A DNA stretch of 64,000 bases from Gymnothorax reevesii (GCA_029721435.1 CM056576.1:119711166-119775165); one strand, 5' to 3'; shown: positions 1 to 20,605, counted from the first letter of the stretch. Numbers and translations: made by a program. The notes: generated by a model not told the origin, from the letters alone.

Positions 1-1179
1 CAGTGATTTCACATTTTGGATTACCTAGTTTATTCACAGGTTATTCACAGGTAGGTAGGCTTTACAAGCAGACAGAATATACAGTAATAACAGTAAATCA
101 GTTATTGTAGACTCGGCATTAAATATTCTATAAAGTTCTTTCGCAACAGCAACATCTTCAGTTCAGTTTCCGAACCAAGGCATTGTTTTTATGTGTAGTT
201 TTATAAAATATTTTAACAGTACAGGTGTTTCAAAGAAACATGCAGAGAAAAAAGTCGATGGTGGAAACTACTGGCCATGGTAAAATGTGAATGATACTTT
301 GGCATGTTGGTGAGTTCAAATGGCAAGACCAAATGGAAAAAGGAAACTGGGGTAGAAAGATAAAAACTGCACCAGTGGGAGATCCTTCAAGCAAGCTCTA
401 CTTCAAGGCAAAGGATTGATCTTGAAAAGCTTAATCACCGACTTCATCGTATTGCTATCCAAACATTCATTGGTTAAAGTTTTCACTTAAGTAAAGCACG
501 ACATGCTTTCTTGACCAAATCTGAGTTGTTTCCAGAAAATGCCCCAGTGCCTGCCAGTTTCCAGTCAGACAAAGCACCAGGTCATACCACAAGAGAAAAG
601 AGGCATGAGCAGCATTAATCGGAAGGGCAAGAAGCCAGTTTTACAATCCCACAGGACAGAGAAACCATGACAAAATATTGTCACAGACAGCAAATGGAGA
701 CACTTGTACGTCGCATAGCACTGTTTGTGCACAGAATGTCCTTTCAGTGAACTAACGGTGCACCTTATCAACACAGAGAGAGGGGGAAGTGCAAAAAGGA
801 CAAGAATGAAAACAAAATAAGAATCTAACAGTAAATATTCCTCATTTTACATTGGATAACATTAAGAACGGTTAAAAAAAAACTAGGACTAAAACTTAAG
901 ACATAATTAAGTTAACTGATTCAAAAATTGCTCATTTACATTCAAATGTACAAATTATTGGAATAAAAAAACAAAACATTTAATCGTAGAATAACAATTC
1001 TACAGTAAAATCAACAATGAACAAATATGGACGGAAACAAAAAAAGTTAAATAATTTTCTTCAAGAAAATATAATACATCGTGCTTATAAAGTGCAGTAA
1101 AACTAAATAAGCTGATGAGAGCTACAGTATTGGAGGTGATCTCGTCTAAATGCCACGCTGCGCAGGCAGCCTTCACGGG
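1..1179 (-). other. itm2c: probable 3' untranslated region of itm2c
   Basis: This AT-rich stretch follows the itm2c stop codon on the minus strand and has no supported coding frame. A minus-strand AATAAA (plus-strand tttatt) lies at 29-34, so the transcript may end at or just beyond the window edge. A weaker ATTAAA-type match lies near 975-982. The transcript end is inferred. Confidence 0.4.
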
Positions 1180-8189
<7,010 letters not shown>

Positions 8190-8639
8190 TTCTGTCTGTG
8201 TGGAGGGACTGATGCTTGAGGAATTCTTTCTGGAGCGAGAGTGGATCCTGATCTTTATTTCAATGCCCCTGCTTCCCTGGTGCTGATGACATAGGTTTTT
8301 CTCTTTTTTTCATTTTGGCTTGGATCTACCGGAAGTTTCGTACTTTGTTCATATATTTATTTATTTAATTCTTCTTAAAGAGACAGAATCTATTAAATAC
8401 AATAACGAGCACGACTTTATAGTTGGATAAGCTACTAAATGGGGTGAGACCTGTGTAATCGAGTCGTATAGCAATTATTGATGCAAACAGGCTATAATAA
8501 GTATCCTGCTAAATTATAATATAAAAAAGGCAGAAAAGTGACTGCCTCGGATACAACAGCACACCTCAAAATTACAGAATGTTCAGAATGTTCATAAGGA
8601 GAAAACTTTAAACAACGTAAAAGAAAAGTGAAGTCCATG

Positions 8640-8790
8640 TCCAAAAATCTGACGTTGGCCATAATTTTATTTAAGAAGGCAAAGGCAGCACTCCAAATGC
8701 ATAAAAAATATATTTATTGCCACACTATAGGACGTTTCGGGTGATACCCTTCCTCAGCATGTATGGCAAACAAGATAAATTGGCACAGGT
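8640..8790. repeat. dispersed repeat with the motif gacgtttcgggt
   Basis: The stretch gcagcactccaaatgcat, ending in gacgtttcgggtgataccc and ttcctcagcatg, resembles an interspersed sequence common in fish and frog genomes. Boundaries and family are uncertain. Confidence 0.35.
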
Positions 8791-9979
8791 GTCTTTTATA
8801 GGCACAGGTAATCTCATCACTATGGGCATCGAACAGGTATTTCTAATTCTACTTAATTAGCATGCATAATAGACACACAAATAGGCTGTAATGACAAACC
8901 CCAGTCACTGATTTCATAGTTACATGATTTCATTAATACATAGTAAATACAAAATGATATAAACTAATATAATTATATAAACTCTGTGCCCTTATCCATA
9001 ATTTTATTTCAAATTAATCTTCAGTATTATCACCAGGGTGATACCATTTTCATATTCAATTTTCAGCTCACAACCAAATCAGTAATTAACCAGAGTAGCA
9101 AGCTGAAACAAAACAAGAAACACTTTGAAACCCTGAAGATCACAGCATGTTGTACCGTGATGGTTTATATTCAGAGTTCTCGAGCCAGACTTTATGCATT
9201 TAACTCCTCACAGAAAAAAAACATTCATCATTCACTCCTGAAAGTGTGAGGCATATGTTGGGATCACCAAGAGGAACCAACAACATGAGAGTACACATGA
9301 CTCAGGTACAGAAACTTCTGCTGCCCTTTGATAATTAGCTCAGTCATTACATGACACATAAATTGGACATCTTTCACAAAAGCTCTTTGAACCACTTTTT
9401 CACACACTAATAATAAGCTCGCAATAAGGATGTGGATTCTACAGGAAAAACTTGAATATCAGGCTGCTGTTATTGAGAGACTTGCTCAGTAGTGGAGTAT
9501 TATGACACAACTTCGAAGATGTAAGTGTCCTGTCAACCCAGGGGTGGGAAATGAGAGGTATTTTATAACTGCAGGTTCACATTCAGTTTGATAGTGGCAA
9601 ATGTATCTGAGATCATGTTGGGCAAGGATGCAGTCACATATTAAAATCAACTGCAGTAGTACTTGAGAGCATGATGCATCAGGTGCCAATATTTTCCATC
9701 GGTATTAGTTTTCAGCACAACACAATGCTCAGTGACCAGCACCTCCAAGAATAACCAGGAGAAACTTGCAACCATGGAATACAACCAACGGCTAACATAC
9801 TCAAAAAGGGGAAACATGAAATGTCACTGGTCATTTTTACACCACTTACACAATACATGATTCATTGTCTCACCCCTCGTGTCCTTTTTACACTTTCAAT
9901 AGCAAAATAAAAACGGCTTTTAGAAATTTAACAATTCATTTTTCTTGATAAGTCACTTTTGATAACTGCATCAGCAAAG

Positions 9980-10415
9980 TCCATCCATTATTGGCTTTTT
10001 TCTTAGCAGGATCAAGGGGTAGCTGAAGCGTATCCCAGCTGACTGTGGCCAAAAGGCAGGGACACACCCTGGGGTGCGTCTCCTGAAATCACAGATGCTA
10101 ACTTGCAGATTTGGACCCATTGACCGTGAATGGACAAACTATGTAAGCTGCTAACTTAGTTAGCAACTATGCTTTTGGGAAATGCACCCCTGGATAGCCG
10201 GCTAATCCATTGCAGAGCGTACACACCATTCATCATACCTACAGGCAATTTTGGGTCTCAAGTTAGCCTGACATTCATGTTTTTTGATGGTGGCGGGAAG
10301 CCCAATGGTACATGGGGAGAGCTTGCAAACTCCGAACAGAAAGGCCCCGGGCAGGATTTGAACCAACAGCCTTTGTGCTGTGAGGTGGCAGCGCTAAGCC
10401 ACTGTTCTACCTCTG
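9980..10415. repeat. second copy of the dispersed fish repeat, carrying a nested insertion
   Basis: It starts with ccatccattattggc and contains gggagagcttgcaaactcc, as in the copy at 1590-1870. It ends with gtgaggtggcagcgctaag. Alignment of the two copies breaks at 10071-10190, where a small inverted-repeat element sits. Confidence 0.55.
10071..10190. mobile_element. miniature inverted-repeat element, about 120 bp
   Basis: Left end ggggtgcgtctcctgaaa and right end tttgggaaatgcacccc form imperfect inverted repeats. The element interrupts the dispersed repeat at 9980-10415, apparently between copies of cctgg. A relative with the same plan lies at 45725-45836. Confidence 0.5.
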
Positions 10416-13339
10416 ATCATAAATAATATAAATAATAACTCAAAACCTTCATGAGAAAGCTTTTTTGCTCTCCTTGCGGTGGGTATACAGGACAACACGA
10501 GGGAAACATTTTAAAAGGAGTATGACTAATCACCGCAGTGAAAACGGATAACATCGCTTTTCATCCTAACATTGTACAATGACAATACCAGTTTTGAAAC
10601 ACCGGCAACATTTGGAGAGAGAGTGATATGAAAACCCACTATTGAGTACACAAAAAGTATTAAGAATATTTCAATATCAAAATCACGCATACCTCCCCGC
10701 ACACACACACTTATCCCCCTTAACATAACCCCTCCCCCCTTCACAGACCTACGCAATACATCGCACATTTGCTGATGACACAATTGCACACAGCTGCTTA
10801 CAATATTGTGACCTACAGGAAGGCAAAGGTACAAAATCACATGCTAGCACGCTTCTCAGCACACTTCCATAAATGCAGTCGGAGATTCCACATCCATAAA
10901 AGGCATTCTCTTCCTTACCTGCATCACAAATGATGCGCATGCAAGCACATTTCACATTCTTGGGAGATACTCACTCATTTGAGCTCACCCACTCGCACGC
11001 CCACAAATACACTAACACATACACACACGCACTGAAATGTGTTGACGCTGACCGAGGCTGATCGAACAGGAAGCCTGCTGAATTCAGGCCACCCCCTTGC
11101 TCTCCTTCACTCTCTCGCCCACCTGGAAGACACCCAACAGCAGATCTGGGATCAGTCTGCGGAAGAAGGCTGCCATTGGAAAGCTCCCCAGCTGCTGACT
11201 GTTGCCACCTACATCTTCACTTCCCTCTCACAGGCTGCTGCTGTGCAGGATCTCCTTACCAGGAAGTAGGTTTCTGGGCGCTTATACATGCAAAGGTCCT
11301 TGTAGGAGGTTCACCACAAACACTCAGGTTGCCTGAGGGGCCACATGCCTGGCCTCACCTTGAAATATGCTGGGCTGTGCGACACACATTGAGAATAACA
11401 TAAACAATAAGCCCTCATTGGCTAATCCTCCCCATTAACTTCTCTTTTTTTTTCTCTCAGTAAGATATCAGAGTGTACTGGCCGAAACCTATTGGGAACT
11501 GACCTTTACTGAATGCTCTCAGAGGTAGCATGTCCCCAAAAATATTTTCTCTAGAGCAGGAGTTCTTCTAAGCAGGTGTATTCCATGTGTTTTCTGGTTT
11601 TCACTATAACTACGCTCTTAATTACTGTGATCGTTTTTCTGACTTTCCATCATTTTGTGCTCGAACAGAATGCAGCATAAATGCAGGTTACATGCTTGCC
11701 AATTCATTTGTCAATATTTAACCTCAGTTCAAATGAACAATTTGGCTAAACGTTAAATGTAAATGTATAAATAAATATAGGTTGTGAATTAAATGTGATA
11801 CAACTGCTTTTCAAGTAATGCGGAATAAAGTAATTAATATATGCAATATATTATCTCAATATATGCAAGTTATATTATATCTCAATATATGCAAGTTCTT
11901 GTACCCAGAGGCAGGGAAGTAGAAAGTAAGAAAATTCCAAAAGCATATTCCAATTTTAGAAATGAAGAGATGAGTAGAGATTGCTTCTTTCGAGTCAGGC
12001 TGATGGGCGTACCTGATAGTTTATTGCTGCCAAAAAATTGGATAGAAGTATCCACGACCACAAGCGTCACACATGAAACCTCACCATCCATATTATACAT
12101 AAAGTAAAGGATATTCAAAGCTTGTTGAATTACGTCTGGTATCTTTTTCAAGCATACAGAAACAGCACACAAGGGCAATGCTATTTTCAACTGCTGCAGA
12201 TAGCCACCCCCAGAGACGAAAAGCACGTTCTGTTTCAGAGTACTCTAGCAGCATCATCAGACCGAATCCGTAGCCAGTTATCTCCCCACATCTGACGTCA
12301 TATCCTCCTCTCCATAATTTACACCCACTTGGCAGTCATCCTCCCAGACATAAAACAGAGGAAGCCATGTGCTTAGAATTGCGCTAATCATAGACCTGGA
12401 AAATACACAGGAATACGGACCCTTGGGATCTCAGTGGCCTACAATTCTATAATTCACTGAGCACATTTTTTTCACAGTAAGTTATAAATATACACTGAGG
12501 CCAACATGAGGAAGCAAAGTAACCAGTAGAATAATTTGCAAAACTAAATGAAATTGAATACCCCCAAATCCAAAAAAAGCAAAATCTCTTCCATCAATAG
12601 CCTTGCATCCATTTTTCTTCTGTTTACCACACTGGTGTTCAGAATTAACTCCATGCCCATAGAGATACCACTTTTATGTAGACTATGCCCATAAAGCACA
12701 CGTAAATGGGTATTTTTGAAAACCTAGCATTTTTAATGTTTTTCAGTCTATCATCCACGCGTAAACTGCATTTTCGGTCATTGAAAACAAATCTTTTGGA
12801 AAAAGTCCTTCAAGGTGAAAATTCCTAGAGACTCTGTTTTCATGATTTACAGGTGGACTGGGAAAAACAGTTTTTTGGGTTTCTGACACCAGAGTGTGAG
12901 TGCCCTACAGCGAGTTTTTGAGATTTGTGATTGGCCAACACGGTCTTGCATTAAATTATATCATCGCCGCCAGATGGTTTGGCTTGCTGTAATAGTGTTT
13001 TTTTTCGTCATGGTGTGGATGGAGATTTTATTTTATTCATTCAATTTTTTTTTAAAGAAGGAAGAAACTTATTTTTTATTAAATATTTGAAGGGATGAGC
13101 TAGACCTATCAAAAAATGGTGATTCACTTCAGAGTATCACTCGTCAATGTTTCATATGGTATCTACAATCTACGACAGCCTAACGGCGCGCCAAGAGTAG
13201 TCAAATCCCTTCTCTAAAGAAATTCTTCAGTTGACCTTTATCCCTCCTTTGTTGGACTACGCCCATCTCATTCAGCTGCAAGCTCAACATGACAATAAGA
13301 CAATTTGGACCCCAAGATCAGCTCAGTGTGGTTATGTTC

Positions 13340-14240
13340 ATTCTTCTATTCATTTATTTATATTTAAATAAATAGACCAGGGTCTCTTTTGCAGGGGAGC
13401 CCTGATTACAAAGTAAACATTTTCAATGGGAGTTTAGAGACAAACAGTACAGTTAAAAATTCACTAAATTCGCATACAGCAAGTGCAAATAAAATGAAAA
13501 ACAAATTTTTAAAATAGTATTTAAAAAATAAATAAATAAAAACATGGAAGGACATAGGACAGAGAATAATGATGTGCATGTCCTACATTCAAACTAAAGG
13601 CAAGTACAAATGGCCTCTTTTTGTATCATATCCAAAAATAATTTCTTATGGGCTCCAATGGGATAAGACAATCAAGCTTCAGAGTATCCTGACAATTATT
13701 CCACAAACAAGGTGAAAATGTGCTAAAACTGGTACCGCCCAGATTTGTTCTTGTCCAGGGAGACTCTAACATAATCCACTCATGTGATCTGATATGCTGA
13801 CTTGAGATTTTAGTGGACAAAAGCCTTGTGAGATAGGAAGGAAGTTTGCCAAGCAATGCTTTATAAGTAAATAAAATACAATGTAGCTTCCTTCTATAAT
13901 AAAGGGAAAACCACCATACTGAACTATATAAAGCACAGCGATGAGTTTCGAAATCATCACCGGTGATGAAGCGCAGTGCACTATGATAAATAATGTCCAA
14001 GGGTCTTAAGGTACTACTAGAGGCATGCATGTACAAGACATCCCCGAAGTCAAATATGGGTAAGACTGTTGCCTGGACAATCCTCTTCCTACTGTAAAAA
14101 TAAAAACAAGATCTGTTTCTGTAAAGAAACCTGATTTTCTTTAATTTCTATGGACAAGTTGGCCACATGAGTTTTTAGAGAGAAGTCATGACCCAGCCAG
14201 ATACACAGATATTTGTAAGACTGAATTTACAAATTCACCC
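13340..14240 (-). mobile_element. 5'-truncated non-LTR retrotransposon fragment
   Basis: Minus-strand frame 13626-14036 encodes the C-terminal end of a LINE protein, with motifs such as LDIIYHSALRFITG and YKALLGKLPSYLTRLL. These match the better preserved fragment at 30960-31748 (LDVLYHSAIRFVTG, YKTLIGKTPSYLQSLL). Homology continues in other frames to about 14240, so the frame is broken. A tail rich in aaataaat lies at 13340-13400. The copy is dead. Confidence 0.65.
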
Positions 14241-16307
14241 TGAGCACTACAGCGCACAAGCGGGCGAGAAGATCCGCTGAAAGGGGTTATTTGAAATTCG
14301 TCATTCCCACGCTAATTTTAAATCAGAGACGCGTGGCCAGATGGCATCGTATAGCACATAGGCTTACATCCGTAATCCGTTACACGTCATCTTGGTGAAG
14401 AGCCCATCACAATAAAAGTACAGATTTAAATCAAACATTGGAGACATACAACCATCATTCTGGTGAACTAGTGTTGAGGAACAACTGTTGCCTATTGCTG
14501 TAGCTGGATGCAATATATGTGAAAACAAAACGTAGAGTAGCCTAAATGAACAACAACCGATGAAGTTACCAACCAGCAGAGCGTGGAGTCGAAGTGGGTG
14601 AGCCATCAGCACACTATTTTATCCGACCCACAATGTTGTGAGGCCAAGTGCTTTGTGCCTCCCCTGTACTAAGAATACCAATCGCCTGCCTCTAGCAATT
14701 ATATGTGCGGCAGAAGAAATCATTGATCACATTGTTTAATCAGCACTCCATGAATGGCAGAAAAACACATTCTAACAAGTGGTGCCAGGCACAATAAACC
14801 CCGCCCCTCGCATATACTTTCACCTACTTGTACGAAATTCAATAGGGATCTATTCTGGGTCAGTGGCAATCCCTAAACCGAATTTGGGGTGAATGTGCCC
14901 ATTAGTTTTGCCGCTAGAGTGTTAAAAAACAAACACAGAAACAAACCGAAACAAAAAAAAAAACCCTTGCCCTCACCCTGCAGGTGGGGCAGGGTAATAA
15001 TAATAGTATACATCGGTCTATTTCCCGAAGAACCTTGGGTACTTTGCACAAGGATGTATACACCATAGCCTGTTGCAAGCCATGACTGCCGCACCGTATA
15101 TCTTACTTTCAAGATTTCCTAATAAGCCTTTCCAACAGTTTCTTCAAGTTCCCACCAATGCAGTCCAACATTAATAATTTAAATTAAACCGATAAAGTTA
15201 CTTTTTAATGTTGCATGATTTGTTGAAAATTCAGCTTGAAAACCTAATACAGGTTTCAAAATAACTGAATCAAATTGCATATTTAAATGACTCGCTGGAT
15301 TGGTAGCCAAATAAAATATAGAAAAACTGAGTTTTAACAGACATACTCCTTGGTTCTGGCTATTTTGATAGTCAAGCAGTATTGGACACACCCTTACATT
15401 GTGTTCCTTGCAGTGATGTGTTGTTTATGGATAAACATTTTGTGCACACAGGGCAATTACAATGCAAATTGAGAGGACATAAGGCAGAATGAGAGTGGAA
15501 GAACATATCCCCTGTACTGAATTCTAGGCACGATATTAGGCACATAGCTTCTTAAATATTGAGTCAAACACCACTTGATTTGTGCTGTTCCTCATCGTAG
15601 TAAAGACGTGTACATCTTTTAAATATAAAATATTCCTCAGAATGCGGGAAGAGCACAGGTTTATTCCTTTGAGCATACAATTTTCAAAAACCACCCACAG
15701 TAATCATATAATTTTTTACACGCAGAAGACACAAAACCAATAATGACCCAATGGCAATGGAAGGTTTCAAAGATGTCTAAGCTGGCATGTAAACATATGC
15801 ATAAACAGCACTGAGTCATTGATTTGAACCCACTTGAAAGGCTGAAATAAACTATGTGTGAATAAAACCATAAGGCCTATAGTTTGCTTCCAACCGTGGA
15901 AAATGCAGAGACCACACACCCCCACCTCAAATTCTCCTCTTCACTGCCTTGACTTGAGAAGTTAGACCTCCCACATCCATGACTTCACTGCTTAAACACT
16001 TCTGCATTCAAGAGAGAGAACTGGGGATCTATTTTATGAATGATAAACTGTAGGCCACCTGAGATTAATCAACAAGCAGGTCAAAATGGCCAACTCTCAC
16101 CTTTTTTTGCCAGTAATAGAGTTGGTCGTTCATAACCACTCAGTGTAACAAACATTTTTTTTAGGAAAAAATAATTAAGACACTATGTATATATTTTTAC
16201 GGATAGAGTGATGAAATAAGGCCTGATGTGAAAAAAATGTACCCCATATTGAGTTTAGTGCCTGTTTTGACATTTCAATGCCCAATGTATACAGATTATT
16301 AACTTTG

Positions 16308-16464
16308 GGGCCTGTTCCACAAAGTCGGTTTGCTCAGTTAGCTGGATAATTGGGCTGAGAAAAATCTGGAACATGGACTGAAATAGAAAGAGTGGTTTCG
16401 GGTTGTACTTTCAGAAGTTACTGTATCTGGCCAACTCAGCTATCCTAATTTATGGAACAGGTCC
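16308..16464. mobile_element. fold-back miniature element, about 157 bp
   Basis: Left end gggcctgttccacaaa and right end tttatggaacaggtcc are inverted copies with few mismatches. Inner segments (ctcagttagctggataa and ggccaactcagctatcc) also pair. The flanks share ttgg, a possible target duplication. The family is not assigned. Confidence 0.5.
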
Positions 16465-18778
16465 TTGGTGTTCCGTTAGAATCGACTTTAATGAGGTCAA
16501 CAAAAACGGTGGCTACAGCAAATCTGGAACATGTTAGGTTATGTCCAGTTAAATCAATGGATGTAATTCAATATGATTAAGATAGGTAAACTTGAGAGAT
16601 ATCATACTGATAAAATAAAATGTTTTCTTTTTTTTTTTTTTTTTTGACCCGGTAAAGATACTTTGGGGCTAATGAGATCCCTACACAACACAAAGCATTA
16701 TGTATGAATGGCAGGTTGAAAGGTGATTAAAAATAAATTAATTAATTAAAATTTTCTTTCATGACACATCAGCACACTCGATCGCCCTAACAAAAAAATA
16801 AAAATAAAGTAACTTTGCTAAATCTTTAAACTTGCCAACATTCCCTGAAAAACATATCACTAACACAATAGTTTTACCATTGCACAACGTGCAATTCGCT
16901 TTGCAAATCCTGCCATCTAGAGTCCATCCATAAAACATAAAAAATATCGGCCTACTTTACTGGAGCAATGCAACTTAAAAAACTGAGTCTAATCAGCTAG
17001 TCACTGACCTACTAAAAACAAAAACGAAATCATAGCGATAAATCAATATAAATGGTAGAAAACATTTAGTAAAAAATGTAGGGGCCTATAGAATACAAAA
17101 AGAGTAAATAAATTATTAAATGCGCCCTCTGCCTTTAATTTATATACAACGGACTATGTCTACCTCTCTATGGCTCTGGGGTAAGCTACGGGCCAATAAA
17201 AACAAAATAGCGGAACGACGGATGCTGCCCGGACGACAGGTTTTAGTTCCAAAGGTGTCAAACCCCAAGACTTCAAAGTTAGGAAACACCTTCACGTCTA
17301 GTGTTTATTACCTCCTTATTACCGCCCTGTTGCTCCAAAATGAGCCTGTATTGGGGTATAAAATTAGGAGTTTTTGCAATCTATGACGTTACAAAAATAG
17401 CACCTTTTTTTCTTTCAAAGTCGAAATGTCAATTCACTTCCGAGGCTATTAGCTGGACAGTTGTAAAACGACGCAGCTGTTCACATGCCGCGAGAAATCT
17501 AGTGATCACTTTTAGACGAGCAACACATACAAATATTTTAAATAGATTTATTGATTGTATTTATTATCGTACCGCTAAGGGTTTGCGTTCCATTCATACT
17601 CGAAAATTATTACTATTATTAGGCAACAACGTTGCTGGATAATGTCCGTTAATTGGAAATTAGAACTACACAATCAACCTGCAGTTGAATCAGCCTTTAT
17701 CTCAGGCTCGAATCGGTCCATATGAAATACACCACAAAGAACAGACACACAAGGAACGTGAAATATGGGCATAAAAAAGGGCATTAAATTGTTGACCGAG
17801 AGTGTCAGCCTGCAACTGCATCATGAGTGACAAGGCACATTTTATTGTGTACGCTGCATTTAGATAGACCAACCAAATTTATAACATTTTTGTATATTCT
17901 GGATGATACGGCCCAGGCTATTGCCTCGGGAATTCCTGTCACTTTAAATATATGCACAGGATAACTGAATATAGCCTCGTCAGTCAATAAGTTGGGCAGC
18001 ATATAGAACAAGGGGGGGACAAATCAAGCACAGGCAAACACCTGTCGGTTTCTATGGCCTGCTCAGACTTAATTCGTTTCGCGCGAAATCGTAGGCCTAC
18101 ATCGATAAGACCTTATAGAAATGATCTTTCAGTCAACAGGTCCAGTGACTAGTTAGGATGGATTAAAGTGAATAAATAAATAAATATGAATAACATTGGG
18201 ATTATACAGGGCCGGAGGCTGACTGTGCAATCATTGCTGGTAGTTTTAGATGCTATGTTTAAAGATTGATAAGCAAAAGCATGAATTGTGGTTGCTTAAT
18301 TAGTTTCAATGGCCAAAATTGACTTCAAGACAATAAGTAATATATCAGATGGAGAAGTTGCCCAGTAACTCCAAGACATATAATATTTTACGTCGACACG
18401 ATCAGAATATAACCGATGCAACTACACAATTTCGACTGGACAGTAGGCCTATCTCATTGTTTAACTCGCTACTCTTCTGAGTCAGGATGGTTTCTGCGAG
18501 AGATTCCCAACTTTTTGCTTTTATAATACGAATCAAATTATCGTGTTGTAGCATACTCGATCTTGAGGATTGGGCAGAAAGGCTATTTAATTTGGGACAG
18601 CCACCATCAGAACTTTCCTTGCTGCTCGAGCCAGAGAGGATCAAACCCCGGAAAGCGGGGAGAGCGAGTGAGCGGAGAGAGACAAAGGCGTAGACGCTGA
18701 TTGGCTGGTGCGTGGTGCTCTCCTGTGTCTCCTGCTTGCTCTCACGACCAAGCCTCCCTTGATATGTAAATTGTGCCC

Positions 18779-18786
18779 TATAAATA
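18779..18786 (+). promoter_or_regulatory. hes6: TATA box of hes6
   Basis: TATAAATA lies about 200 bases upstream of the hes6 ATG, with an inverted CCAAT (attgg) near 18700. This predicts a start site near 18810 and a 5' untranslated region of about 175 bases. Sharp TATA promoters are usual for hes/her genes. A ttccca sequence near 18504 could be a weak RBPJ site. Confidence 0.55.
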
Positions 18787-18986
18787 CTTACGACTATCCC
18801 TTTAACCACAACATTGCTCGTAAAGAGGACGCAACAAACGCTCGGGCAGTTGACCTCTAGCGTTTTCTCTATTGTAACTGCTTTTTTCCCCTAACTGCCA
18901 CCGCCTGCCATCTGCTCTCTTCAAGGATCGTGACGTGACGGTGCAACAAAGCCACAATTTTCCGCACGGAGTGGGTTGAAACCAAC

Positions 18987-19491
18987 ATGGCACCCGCATC
19001 CCGACTCAGCAAAAACGGATATAACCGGGATGAAGATGAATACTACGGTATTAAGGGAGATCGAAAGGTAAAGCATCAGAGCTCCTCATTCTTAACACTA
19101 GTCCTCACCACAGTCGTCTACTTTCTGCTATTAATTTTAGCAATTTGCTTGCAGACAAGAAAACCCTTGGTGGAGAAAAAAAGACGAGCTCGTATCAATG
19201 AAAGTTTGAAAGAGCTGAGGGCTTTGCTAACAGACACAGAGGTAAGTTAGCCGAGGTCTTGTCTGCAATTCGTCAGTGATTTTATAAGACCCCTTGGTCC
19301 ACCTTATTGCGTATGGGTAGCTATATATATATATATTTTTTTTTTTTTAATTTTTTTTTTTTGCAAACATTCAACATTAACATTAGCCTCCCTCTGTTAG
19401 GTCCAGTCTAAGATGGAGAATGCAGAAGTTCTTGAGATGACTGTGAAACGAGTGGAACAAATTCTGCAAAATCGAACTAAGGGTAATTACA

Positions 19492-19586
<95 letters not shown>

Positions 19587-20123
19587 AGCCACCGAGCATA
19601 TTGCAGTATTTGCTTATTTCACAATCTTCTTAAGTGTAACAGTAACCTTCTGTTTTTTGCAGAGGCGGATACTTTAAACCGAGAGGCAAGCGAGAGGTTT
19701 TCTGCCGGATATATTCAGTGCATGCATGAAGTGCACACATTCGTTTCCAACTGCCCTGGAATTGATGCGACAGTGGCTGCCGAATTGCTTAACCACCTTC
19801 TGGAATTTATGCCATTGAACGAGGACCACTTCCAGGGCATGTTTGTGGATTTAATATCAGAGACTTCAAGCAACTGCAGCTCATGGTCAACGAATGACGG
19901 GATGTACACTGGACTGTTATCACCAGGGGGTCGGAGTATGTCAAGCTCAACCTCATCTGCCCTTTCACCGGCGCCCTCTATCACGACCAGCGAGGACCTC
20001 TGTTCAGATTTGGACGATACTGACAGTGATCAGAGCCACATTTCTACCGAGGCAGCCGACAGCCCGGAGGTCCAAAACCTGCCCAAAACTACCTATTCCG
20101 CGTCAGTTTGGAGACCGTGGTGA
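18987..20123 (+). CDS. hes6: HES6-type bHLH-Orange transcription factor
   Basis: Four exons: 18987-19067, 19155-19241, 19401-19482 and 19663-20123, giving 236 residues. hes6 is a nuclear hairy/E(spl) factor. It promotes neuronal differentiation by opposing HES1 and, in fish (her13-type genes), dimerises with her proteins in the segmentation clock. The basic region (about residues 28-42) contains KPLVEKKRRARIN with the family proline. The helix-loop-helix extends to about 83. The Orange domain is about 96-136, with the segment IDATVAAELLNHLLE. A Ser-rich tail has DLCSDLDD, and the protein ends WRPW (233-236), the Groucho/TLE recruitment motif. The chosen ATG gives an N terminus of normal length, and all splice sites are GT-AG. 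The exon plan is standard for the family. Orange and tail sequence separate it from her8 and her4 types. Introns 1 and 3 are stop-free and multiples of three (see findings). Confidence 0.95.
19495..19584 (+). repeat. (CT)n(CA)n compound microsatellite in hes6 intron 3
   Basis: About 58 bases of CT repeat run directly into about 32 bases of CA repeat. The tract fills half of the 180-base intron 3, and length polymorphism is likely. Confidence 0.95.
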
Positions 20124-20605
20124 ATTGAGAATAGCGGTCTTGTCCTTAAGCGTGATTTAGGATTAGTTATACATTAACGTTGGATTACACATTGCGATGT
20201 GTGATGGCAAAACTGGGAAGCACTGTTCGCGTATGTGTACTATTTTGGGCCGCACTGTGACAGGGCTGTCTGTCTGTTTTGTAAATACGTCTATTCATGG
20301 GGAACATCGCAAAGAAAAGCTCTTTGAAGAAAAGCATGACCAGTTCCAACCAAATAAGCCGCGCAATTCAATGAGAAACTTTTATTTAAAAACACCTATA
20401 TTAGAAATACACCTCTAATTCTGCATGTAGGGCCTATTTGTCTGTCTTGTGTCAATTGGGAATCGCTACCTTCAATGAAGGGAAAGAATACAAACGTAAT
20501 GGGGTCATTTTTGAGTAGCATGGTTGCAGGCCACGCAAATAAACTGGCTCTTGATAATACATTGGCCATTGTTGTATATTTGTAACATAGTTGTTAGCTT
20601 TGATT

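Larger units (their letters stand above)
8300..18700. other. itm2c-hes6 intergenic region, no protein gene seen
   Basis: This region lies between two divergently transcribed genes. It is AT-rich and holds the repeats listed separately (8640-8790, 9980-10415, 13340-14240, 16308-16464). The remaining open frames are short and unrecognised, including one at 17301-17642 on the plus strand. Control elements for hes6 or itm2c may lie here, but none can be named from sequence alone apart from the hes6 TATA box. Confidence 0.5.

Noticed and set aside
17301..17642. 113-codon plus-strand frame upstream of hes6
   Set aside because: No recognisable motif, no splice partner, no promoter or poly(A) context; length is compatible with chance.
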